Of a stretch of 62,060 nt of DNA, positions 1 through 10,200 are shown one piece after another. The notes under the pieces are model-generated. The model did not search any database. It had not been told where the DNA came from and saw nothing but the letters and a program-made list of their open reading frames with translations. The translations under genes and the position numbers were made by a program. The stretch spans positions 4,083,088-4,145,147 of the forward strand of contig NW_019091358.1 in the NCBI RefSeq assembly GCF_001949145.1. The letters run 5' to 3'. The number at the start of each line of letters is the position of its first letter. Position 1 is the stretch's first letter. The stretch is from Acanthaster planci (Eukaryota > Echinodermata > Asteroidea > Valvatida > Acanthasteridae).

Positions 1-2918
1 GGTTCCTAAGGTACGAAACCAAACCTCACAAAACCTGCTGTTGGAGTATGGAAGGTTTTGGGCAGTTAGGGTTAACATATGATAATGTCTGCCGTGATTT
101 GATAATCCCTTCTGCATAAAAATGCACTGGCACCTGGATACGAGACAGCTTATTCCATTCCTCCCGGTCTGCGAAACTTGTCAAACGCCCACCAAGTCCA
201 TATAAGGAGATTCTTCTGGACTTCTTGCACATGGAATATACCATAAAATGGACAGGGGTGTTTGGGAAAATGAAAGTAAACTTCTTGAACAAAACCCTTG
301 GGAATCTATTGTATACTGACTTCTTTTGACGCTCTGACAAAAATGGTACTGATAAATGGGAATAAAAATTTGCCTGGTCAGTCTTAAACAAACGTGTAAG
401 ACTGTCTTAGTAGAATGAACACTGATACAGTAATTGTGGCTCAGCATTAGTCTCCTCAGCTAGTTTTAAATGCACATTAAAGACTGGCCAAGCGCATATT
501 TCCTTAGCAAAAAGCACTGAACGTGTAAAGACGTTTTTCAACGGTGCACAGAGATGAGGATAGGAGGATTGGAGGGTGAAACATTGTCTTCTTTTGTGCA
601 ATTTTTCTTGAAAAGTCTAGATAAATCCACGGAATCTCTAAACTACAGCGTACATGTAGCTCTTTCAGCTGCCCCAAATACCGGTATGGTCAGCAAATTT
701 CTACAAAACATTCTTAACATCCTCCTGACATAATTCATACAAACTATGCCAAATTGGCACCATCTATAGAAAACTCATTTCTGCAAGCAGGAATTAATCA
801 TATGAATGAAATGAGTTTGGCACATGCTATGGCACACACTAGCACTCTGTGCATGTACATGTAGCTGGGCTGGCCCAACTGTAGTACTTGAGTTGGATCA
901 GTCCCAATATCCGGTTCGGACGTGACTTTGTCAAACACGCAGATGCACCACAATTTGCAGGCTCCCACTGGGTGATCGCTGAAGTTGCGCGTTAACTTCC
1001 GGTTTCATGGTTCCATGTAAACGACGATCAATGCATTACTCTATGAGCAGTGCACATGCTGTGGGCGTGGTTTAAACTGAAGTGACGTCCCACTTAATTA
1101 CGAACCATATATACTAGTACATGCAGTTGGGGCTGTTGTTATAACATGTACATATACATGTAGTTGGGACATAACACCCAACTACCGTTGGTTCACCTGC
1201 TGTATGTAGTGCATTCCTCATCTAAAGTGACACTACGTACACTGTACTGCTAAAATTGCCTTGTCCTACGTGCATATCATATACATGTACATGTACATGT
1301 GCAGTGTATGTGTAATTTGAGCCCTGAGCATTAAAAGCAAACAGGTGCATATCTTATGGTGCATGCATGGACAGCATTGTACAGGTATATCAGTTACTGT
1401 TGGACTTTGACTGCAAGGCAAGACAAACATACATGTACATACATGTACATGTACATACAAACAAGGTCCCCATGACTGGCAAGTGCACATGTATGTCCAT
1501 GTAGGTAGAAAGCCATCTGTGGGAAAATGTTTCTGAATATCTTGAAATGTACCAGTTTGTTTGTGTTTGCACAAAAGACACATAAACTGACTCCAACACA
1601 AAAATCTACTGTCGTGTACCACCATACACTACAGGTGCTTCCTTGGTTCTTGTTAATTTGAGCAGGGAAGATACAACATGTTAACAGTGTTCATTTACAT
1701 TTGGACTACTACTGGGGCTTGTAGTACTTGTCTATGCATGTATGGTACATTTGCATGGACTTACATGTAACCTAATGTACTGTACTTGGTTCCATTTTAA
1801 GAGGTTACATTTTACTAAAATACCGAAAAAAAAAATTCACAGATTCAAAAACCAACCTTACTGAAACCAAAATTTGTCATTTATCAGTGCAAATTATGCC
1901 CCCCAAATAAAAAACATTGTTTTATATCACCCAAAAATAAATTCTACATTATCATTTTTTAGAATACAAGATGTAGCACAAGTTTGCAGGGGATTTTTCT
2001 TTTTAGGGGGAGGGGCTCCAAATTTATGACTGGCCTCCGGTTTTTACTACTAATTATATTGGGGTAGTGCCTTGGGATAAAGGGCATCTGGTTCCAATAA
2101 ATCCTGTCAAATCATACCCAGCAAGCAGACTGGCTCAAGTGAATGTAAATGTAATATGCTCGCAGACATATGTAAGTGCCCTACCTTGTCAATCAGTCCA
2201 AGTACAGTGCCATGCCAAGAGGAGAAAACCTTTCAGAAAAATCATCATTATTTTCCAGAAGGGAATACTCCAAACATTTGATAAACATTTTTTCCCTCAC
2301 CTTTGTTTCCAGAGAGTTTATCCAACCATTCATGTGTTTCACATGAAATTCACTCCACTGCTAAAACTTAATAGCATCAAGCACGGCACTCTAACTCCCA
2401 CCAGGCTTCCCACTAATTTGCTGCGGGTCCAGCTACAGTTTGGCTTGCCCACCTGCCAAGCTACATTTCCTGTGAAAATATTTCTCTTCATCACAGAATT
2501 ATCTCACAACTACCAGCCCTGACTGCTGGATTGGTTTTTGATGAAAGGCATCAAGTATCATTTTGGAAATGGAAAGATTGGCCAATTTTAAAATGAGATC
2601 AAATTCATCAAATACTTACTCCTGAGGGTCATTTGTACTGCATGGTACATATACTTTTTACTGTTACTATAAAATTGTCTTTTGCAACATCCTGATACCC
2701 TGCCATGGAGTGAAATTTGCCCAAGTGGCTGTGTGTAGCAGCCAAGCTCAGTTGGCCTATCTGTATGCACCTGTACTACTCATGTCTACATCTACTGACT
2801 TGCCAGCTCCACAAACTCTGATACAGTTATCTGCAATGCACTGAATCATCCCTGTAACTAACAACTACAAATAATCATAATAGAGACCCCTTATGGGTTG
2901 GTTTTTTTACAGCATCAG

Positions 2919-3162
2919 GGGCCAATTTCATAGAGCTGCTTAAGCACAAAATTTGCTTAAGCGGGCAAACACTATGCTCAATAAACAAAGGTTACCAGCT
3001 CAAACTCTATCTGATTGTCATGCTAATCAAAAAACAAGCTAAATACAATCCCAAAACAATATACATCACATGGAGGTTTGGCTGGTTACCTGATTTATCA
3101 AGTAAGATTTTTTCGTGCTTAAGCAAATTTTGTGCTAAAGCAGCTCTATGAAATTGGGCCCA
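2919..3162. mobile_element. MITE with TIR of the CCAATTTCATAGAGCTGCTTA family
   Basis: About 245 bp with terminal inverted repeats of roughly 45 bp. The left end reads GCCAATTTCATAGAGCTGCT followed by TAAGCACAAAATTTGCTTAAG. The right end is its near-exact reverse complement, finishing in CTATGAAATTGGGCCC. No coding capacity, so this is a non-autonomous DNA transposon of unassigned superfamily. A relative with the same terminal words lies at 33483-33746. Confidence 0.75.
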
Positions 3163-3765
3163 AATGCAGGTCAGGCAACAAGGTATGCAGGATGCTATGA
3201 TATCAGCAGTGAATGTACTCTAATATAGGTAGACAGCACTCATACTACCGTAGTATTCACAAATTTCAAAGTCTAGTCTCCTGTTGTGTTTTTTCTATTA
3301 TGCAACACAACTTTGCACAGCTTCAGTGTGTATTACAGTTAATCGTTTGCCAGCACAAAATGACTTCTTTTTTCTTTTGGGCTGTCTTCATCATTCCAGT
3401 TGGTTTTACTGCGCAATTATTCCAGTCACACCAGTGGGACAGAAGAGAAACAGTTGCTGAACAGCACAAACTGTAATCGGATGGCTGAGGGGTTGTTTAT
3501 TGCAATGCGCAAAATCACACAGCTGTGTATAAATTGTACATGTAATAAAAGTACGTGTACATCTTTGTGCTGCTAACCAAAAGACCCAAAGAGTGACTAC
3601 TGTACAGGCCAGCGACAGCTGTCAAGCATGTATATGTACCCAAGAGTGGCAATGATTTCACAGCCCACATTGAGGAGTTACATGTATACCAGGAAAGAAT
3701 TCCATGATGGTCCAATATAGAATTGATGTCACTGGGCAGCTGACTGGAACCGCTGAAACTGAAGT

Positions 3766-4077
3766 TTAACGGCTGGTTCACACTACCTGCGTTTGTACAC
3801 ATGGAGCGTGTAATATGAACGTCGCATTTGACGTTCACACTTTCATGTTTTCTCAAGTCTTGGCTGTGTGTGCGTATGTATGTGACAAAAGTTTAGAAAT
3901 TTCAATTTGTCCCAATACGCATTCATCTTGTACGTACGCACTGTCCATTACTTTTACAAACTGCGTGCAAGGGCGTGCATTTTCATTATACACTTTTCAC
4001 GCACTGCAGACACCTCAAAATAGACCTTCATGCTGCGTACACAGTGAATACGTAGTGAGTATATGAACCGGCCTTAA
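3766..4077. mobile_element. TTAA-flanked MITE with GGCTGGTTCA ends
   Basis: A 312 bp segment bounded by TTAA on both sides. The termini are GGCTGGTTCA on the left and TGAACCGGCC on the right, which are inverted. The interior has AT-rich and GTACGCA-like words but no coding sequence that I recognise. The TTAA flanks suggest piggyBac-type mobilisation. A related element with AGGCTGATTCA/TGAACCAGCCT ends lies at 16259-16432. Confidence 0.6.
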
Positions 4078-4191
4078 CTGAATCCACCCGTTTCGGAAAC
4101 GCTCAGCCACGAGTACCACTGATCTCCATGCCGAGTGCACACAACATCGGGCCGGGGGTGAGGCTGTGCATGCAGCAAGCGTTGGTGACCA

Positions 4192-4358
4192 TTGGCCTAG
4201 TTACCTGCACATTAGCCATGATCTTAAGATGGTAGAGTCCTGCTAGCCCAGGTTGAAATGAAGACAATGTCCAACCTAGGCTTGCAGGACTATACTATCT
4301 TAAGATCATGACCAAAATAACATTTATATTTTCAACAATGTGCAGGTATCTAGGCCAA
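4192..4358. mobile_element. Fold-back inverted-repeat element
   Basis: About 167 bp that is almost entirely palindromic. The left arm carries TTGGCCTAGTTACCTGCACA and then ATGATCTTAAGATGGTAGAG. The right arm carries the complements of these (CTATCTTAAGATCATG, then TGTGCAGGTATCTAGGCCAA). About 20 extra bases in the right arm form an internal bulge. Non-coding MITE-like element. Confidence 0.7.
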
Positions 4359-4466
4359 CTTAATGTGAAAACCAATTGAACTTGACAATAGGTGGCAAAA
4401 TTAGGGACATGACAACTATATGGTCACAGTTCCTTTTTTATAGCTCCATGCTTAGTCCGGTGTCAG

Positions 4467-4745
4467 GTCAACTCGTCCCCTGACCGATTCGCCCCTTTCC
4501 AACTTGCCCCCTCGTAAACTCGCCCCCTGACCGACTTGCCCCTTACCAACTCACCCCCTGGCCGACTCGACCCCTGACCGACTTGCCCCCTGACCAAGGG
4601 CAAGTCGGTCAGGGTGCGAGTCAGTCAGGGGCGAGTAGGTCAGGGGGCGAGTTGGCTAGGGGGCGAGTTGGCAAGAGGCAAGTTGGCCATGGGGCGAGTT
4701 GGTAAGGGCGAGCTGGTAAGGGGTGAGTCGGCCAAGGGGCGAGTT
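4467..4745. repeat. Inverted minisatellite of GACTCGCCCCCTGACC-type units
   Basis: A GC-rich tract made of about 16-20 bp imperfect units. They read CTCGCCCCCTGACCGACTTG-like up to about 4598 and then switch to the complementary orientation (CAAGTCGGTCAGGGGGCGAG-like). The result is a large imperfect hairpin with its centre at about 4598-4602. Unit spacing is irregular. Non-coding. Confidence 0.8.
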
Positions 4746-5336
4746 GAGCTACAATCATTAGTCCCAGGCACGAGGGCCTACTTAGTCTAAATTAAAAAAT
4801 GGAGTTCTAACATCCCACTTCATCTTAACAAACTTTTTTAGGCCTAATTGTTAATACCAGTTCATACTTTGTGTGAAAGCAACCACAAATGCAAATTTAT
4901 GATGCCACCTTCATGACTTTTCAGATCAAATAGTTGAATTGCAAATTTTGCAAAGTTGAACATATTTCAAGTACAGCAACTTTTGCTGAAAATTTTTCAG
5001 GACACCGAATTCGCTTCACTTGCACATTTGCCTCACTTTCACATTCACCTCACTTTCACATTCACCAGCATGCTGAACCATATTTAACTCAAACAGGTCA
5101 TGGAGGTAGGTTACACTACAACTTTGGTGTTCATCGTCCAACTTACTTCAAAACTCTAAGTTCTACTGCGCGCTACTCGGTGTGAGAAGCACGGAGTATC
5201 GGAGTGACTTCTCGACGTAAAGAAGAGGCAGATGACAAACCCCAGATGTTACTGTTAGGGATTTCCTTCTTCTGTCATCTGTAAAACGTTAAAAACTTGT
5301 TTTTACTATAGACCTAGGCCATGTACATGTCCTTAC

Positions 5337-5579
5337 CTCAATATCTGCCCTGGCCAGACTGATGGATCCTCGGCACCCAAGGTGAATGTCCGTGTGTGAC
5401 TTGAAGTAGCTTAGCGTACCATTCCGGAGCGACACCCAGCGGTCTTGCCAGCCGTGGATGTAGTTAGTCCACTTGTTCAGCTTGTCTTCGAGCTCCGGTA
5501 CGCTCTCGATGCCGTCGCTCTCGGAGTCGTCATCTTCTTCTTCGTCCTCGCTCAGGAAGATTGCAGGATCGTCAGACAT
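5337..5579 (-). CDS. CERT1: Ceramide transfer protein CERT1, first coding exon (partial gene)
   Basis: First coding exon of the CERT/Goodpasture-antigen-binding protein, which moves ceramide from ER to Golgi. The 81 codons encode an acidic leader (residues 9-22 nearly all Asp/Glu/Ser) and the start of the PI4P-binding PH domain, with the family-typical stretch [13 protein letters not shown] at residues 36-48 and GCRGSISL at 68-75. W37, Y40 and R47 correspond to PI4P-contacting positions of the vertebrate PH domain (from memory). The exon ends in phase 0 after codon GAG at a GTAAGG donor. The rest of the PH domain, the FFAT motif and the START domain must lie left of the window; I did not find exon 2 within 1-5336. 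The start at 5579 was chosen because the product then begins MSD like vertebrate CERT. An in-frame ATG at 5618 would add 13 residues. The gene is divergent from POLK. Confidence 0.93.
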
Positions 5580-7259
5580 TTTCCGTTCTAACTCAATCCT
5601 ACTTGTGTCATGCATCATCTAATAGTGTTCGTTTTGAAGCCTCTACTACCGATGAAAAAGAGGAGAAAGGAACGTTTCTAGACTACGGTCATTGGACTGC
5701 TCGGTCTTTGGTCAGGAAGGGTGGGTAGTGTCATGTGTTCAGTATGTCATGTAGGTCTAGCCTGTGTGTTGGGACGGCTGTTCGGATACGTATATCAGGG
5801 TTCAATCATTGAAGCATTTAATTTGAAATGAACGGGCGCGGATTGAAAGAAAGTGCGCTTGGGTGTAAATCGAGACGTTGAAAAAAAAAGTGGGTGGCCA
5901 CGCTTTGAAGTTGATCACAAAATTATTTGCCAGCCAGCCCTGGATTTAAATTTACCTTCTGATACTGTTATAGGTGGTAAACTTTTGTACAGCTGGATCA
6001 ACATTTTGATACAGCTGTGCAAAATTTTGAATTTAGGTCCACAATGCAGGTGGTGTGCACGCTATGATCTTTTTCTTGGAGGACTAAGTTCCAGGGGTGG
6101 GAAGGGGAGGTAGCGATGGGGATAGCCTTTACTCAAGGTGTGCGTGGCTACCTGACACACGACGCACACCCTGGCTGCTAGCACGACAAATCTCATCGGT
6201 CTGCCTCTTGTCAGTGCAGTGACAGTGCACCACTGAGAACAGATTGCTCTGCATGCATCCTCCGTGAGTGCCTAGACTTCCAACTACCTGAGGACCTTGA
6301 CCTCACAAACCCCACTCCATCTTCCCACTGTGAGCTTGCTACATCTAGAAGATATTACATGAGAGCTGTCTGCCTCATACGAAAGAAGAAGATTCCATCT
6401 TTTCTTGTTTTTCCCTCTTTTGAGTGTGGCCCAAATTTACAGGTGGTTCTTTAATCCTCTGTTTGCCCTGTGGTACTCTCCAAATTCTTCATGAACATTG
6501 CCCACATAACGTAATAATGCCAGATCCGGTAGGGGGGGACAAGATGGAACGAGTTGCATTTTTTCACAGTTTTCAGAATGATACTAAGCATTTTTCTTTG
6601 GAGGACTGAAAACAGTCTAATTTTTGGGATTTTCTTGGCTCCGCTAAAAATATCCGAAATTTAATTATCAATTTCGCAGCCAGTCGAGTCCAGTTCATGC
6701 AGCCATCGCTGTCACACATACCAGCCACGCTATTCACACGCATGAACACCGCAAGGCGGGGGGTTTGAACACCGCACATCCGTCATGAAATATGACTTAA
6801 GTTATAGTTATGAGTCATGTGATTGCGTTTCTAATACCACAGCACTAGCAGTTTGCAGTTAGCACCATGTCGATTAGGGTTTGAAGGTCGAAATCAGTCA
6901 TTGGTCATCGCGAGGTTGACAGCTCGGCCAAGTTGGTGTTGTTGCAAGGCAAAGCTAGCCAAAGCTGGATTCATCTAGTACCGGTACTAGCTTTATACAA
7001 AATGCAATGTGTCGTCATGCCGGGGGCCCGGGGGGGGGGGTTGTGTTCCCAGTATTTTTGCCAAGCAGACACTTATTAACTGAGTATACTTTTTTTTCTC
7101 TGATTCACCTAAAATATTGTTTTGGTCTTGTTTTGGGTCCTTTCTTTTGTCAAATAAAGTCTTGATTGAGTGAGACTCAATTCGACTTACTGACTCAAGT
7201 CATCACAAGTCTGCCTTTACACATCGGACCTAGGCCTACAGTACAGAATTAGTTAAACA
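5580..7259. promoter_or_regulatory. CERT1/POLK divergent intergenic interval
   Basis: About 1.7 kb separates the opposed start codons of CERT1 and POLK and must contain both 5' UTRs and promoters. No clear TATA box placed for either gene was seen. There is a G/C run around 7018-7041. The same head-to-head arrangement is known in vertebrates, where the two genes share a divergent promoter, so a bidirectional promoter is the likely arrangement here; that is inference. The open frame at 5853-6113 has no recognisable domain. Confidence 0.6.
6182..6454 (+). other. Unassigned stop-free frame in the CERT1/POLK interval
   Basis: A 91-codon frame, stop to stop and without a usable early Met. It reads Cys-rich at first (CQCSDSAPLRTDCSACILREC) and basic later (RRYYMRAVCLIRKKK). 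Its composition looks more protein-like than the neighbouring frames, but I recognise no family. It may be a relic exon, part of a transposon, or chance. Confidence 0.2.
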
Positions 7260-10200
7260 ATGGACATGGAGGACACCGACTGGAATGAAGATGAGGTAGA
7301 GGAAGATGAACCAAGATGGACTGAGCCTGCTGACTTGCTTCTTGGGGTGCATTCTGGTGGTTGGCGGGAGGCGAGTCTCTCCTCTTTCAGTGCCAAGCCG
7401 AGTGGTAAATGCTTAAATCTTTATATAAAAAAAATCACTTGCCACCCTGTGCACAAGGTAACCTTTTCAAGGTAAATGTACATGTAGGCCTATGTGCACT
7501 GCTAAATTTGACGCTGTGGGATATGTTATGATCACTTTCTGATGGCTAGTGAACCACTGCAAGGGTAGATTAGTTATGTCCGTATATGGGACTCTTACCG
7601 ATGTAAATAAGATTTTTTTTAACAGCAGTGCACTGCCAAATCAGTTTTTGCTTGAAGTGGACAAGGAAGGAAATGTTCAATGTCCATTTCAGTATTTCTA
7701 TTTTTCAGTATGTGGCCACTCGCACCTGTGTATTTGAACAAAAAAGTCACATCTGTGTTCCTGAGTGGACAGCTTTTTTTATGTTTACGTACTCATTATA
7801 GCAGTCATTGATTCGAAAATCAGAAAGAAATTTATATGGTTTTGCTCCCAATTTTCAAGTATCAACTTCTTGTGAGAGAAATGACAGCATCATGTCTCGG
7901 ATGGCACTGAATGACAACAAGGCTGGAATGGACGGATTGGACAAGGAGAAGATTAACAAGATAATCATGGAGGCTTCCAAGGGCTCTAGGTCAGATCTTA
8001 CTGAAGTTACAATTCCTCTCACAGTTGAAGCTGGATCCATTTATTTTGGAATTATATCAAAAGACCTGAATTGTAATTGTAATTGTTATTTTACTGTTGA
8101 TTCAATATTTAGGTGATTTGTTAAATCCAATTTTTAAACCTATTATGGTTTATCTGAAACAAACAACTCTTTTTCATAGGTGCTTAGTTAGTTTTTGTGA
8201 AATTATTTGAGAGTTCAGTGATTTATGTGTATTTGATATTGACATATTTTATTGATATTGTTTTATTTGTATGATTGTGATACCCATGAATTTACTAATC
8301 TTTGTTTTTGCTCAGATTTTATGAAAACGAACGTAAGAAAGAGGCCCAGGTCAACCAGCGAATAGATCGCATGATGCAGCAGCTAGCCGGCATTACACAG
8401 CAACAGAAGGCTGCTGCGCTAGTTGAGGTAAAATTCCGGCAGTTTTCCGTATTTTTCCACTGCCTGTAATTTGCTTGTGTATCGACTGCTCTTTGTGGGT
8501 GCAGTAGCGTAGCTGAGGGGGGGAAGTGGCAGATGGGATAGAGATTTTTGAAGCGAAGTCCATATGCTGATCTATGAAATATCATAACAGCTCATGTCAA
8601 CTCAGTCCAAAATATCCTGAATGCAGCATTTGAAGATTTGAAATGTTTCCTAAAGAAATGGTATGATAAAATTTCTGGTCTTGTTATATTTTGAAGTATA
8701 GTGTGTGAGGTGCTCTTAATAAATTCTGTATTATTTAATGATATTTAATGGTCTAATTCCTATCTGAATTTGCTGTTAAATTTCTGAAGTTGTCCTGGTC
8801 TGAGTTCTTACTTTGTTAAAGAGAGGCGTACAGACATTGTACAGTTTGATTCCATCCAGTCTGTTTGTCTTGATTCAGATGGATGCCATGATCGCTGAAC
8901 TCGAGACATCCAGAGACTTGAGTCGCAGCATTGTCCACTTAGACATGGATGCCTTCTATGCTGCGGTAGAGATGAGAGACAACCCTTCCCTGAAGGACAA
9001 ACCAATGGCGGTGGGCGGCATGAGCATGCTGGTAAGGTTTTGTCCCTGTTCCCTCCCTAAAACGTAACAGCACCAAAGTCTATAGCATTTTTATTCTGGT
9101 AATGAGAGGAATGTTGGATAAAACGTGTGTGGAATCTCTATGGCTAGCATATGAATTAGGGGTTTTTTACATGCCTTGTGAAGAACGGGAAGTGATAGTC
9201 CCCCAAATAGGTTTCCTTGGAGCAAAAATTCACGCCTTGGAGTGGACTGCAAGGTCCCTGTTCACCCCCCTCCTCCCTGGATTTGCCAGTAGACGGGTGG
9301 TGCATTTGCCCCCAGAAATCTGGATTGGTATTAAAGCCTGGGAGTGACAGGTGTTACCTCATGGGCACCTATGCCTGGTCCATGGTATCCAGACTTATTA
9401 AAGGACTGTTTCAATGGAACAGGTATATTTGGATTTGTAAGCTGGTGTCTTGACCATTGAACTTTATTTCCTGGCTCTATGAAATCTTTGAATGTACTCT
9501 TGCTTGTGGCACAAAGCATGAATTGCTTAAATTTGTCACTTATTGATAAAGTACCTTGTTAAGTTGACACAGAAAGTTGGAGAAGCCCTTGTTCATTTTC
9601 CTCATTGCAGTGTCACCTCGTATGAAATGACTGTTGCATTCAGTGTTAAGTACACGTTCATTTCCATATTCAGAGTACCTCCAACTACCACGCACGTCGG
9701 TATGGGGTCAGGGCAGCCATGCCTGGCTTCATTGGCAAAAAGCTGTGTCCGGAGTTGGTCATAGTCCCGACTAACTTTGACAAGTACCGGGCCGTCAGCG
9801 CGCAGGTCCGGGAAATCCTGGCCCAGTATGACCCCAACTTCTGCCCCATGAGCCTGGACGAAGCCTACTTTGACCTGACGGGCCACTTGGAGAGAAGGAA
9901 GGGCTTCTCGGAGGCGCAGAGAACCTTTGACTATAGGGACAGGAATCAAGAAGAGGATGGATGGAACGGAGGAGGCAGTGATGGAAGAAGGTGTGCTAAC
10001 CTGTCCGGTACCCAGTACCCACACCAGGAAGGAGACATTGAGGATGTTAGGCGAGACGGTGCTGTCAGCAACAGAACTGGTGATGAAGACATTCTGCCAT
10101 CAAGTAGACATCATCAGGATTTCTCTTCTGACACCAGTGCTCCATGCCTCTGTGTTGAATCAACTGATTCTTCTGACAATTGCTGCACAAGGTCTAGAGG

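Larger units (their letters stand above)
1..5336 (-). other. CERT1 intron 1 (partial), repeat-bearing
   Basis: No coding exon was recognised here, although open frames of up to about 150 codons occur on both strands. They lack recognisable domains and most overlap repeats. Contents include ACATGT palindromic repeats around 1285-1460, four inverted-repeat elements listed separately (2919-3162, 3766-4077, 4192-4358, 4467-4745), and a short tandem run of CACTTTCACATTCACCT-like units at about 5030-5066. A GTTAGGGTTAA end at 65-75 looks like the right terminus of a TTAA-type element whose other end is outside the window. Confidence 0.6.

Noticed and set aside
4467-4745. CRISPR-like array
   Set aside because: Units are irregular, switch orientation and have no spacers; the genome is eukaryotic.
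9602-10024. 140-codon minus-strand frame
   Set aside because: Antisense shadow of POLK exon 5.
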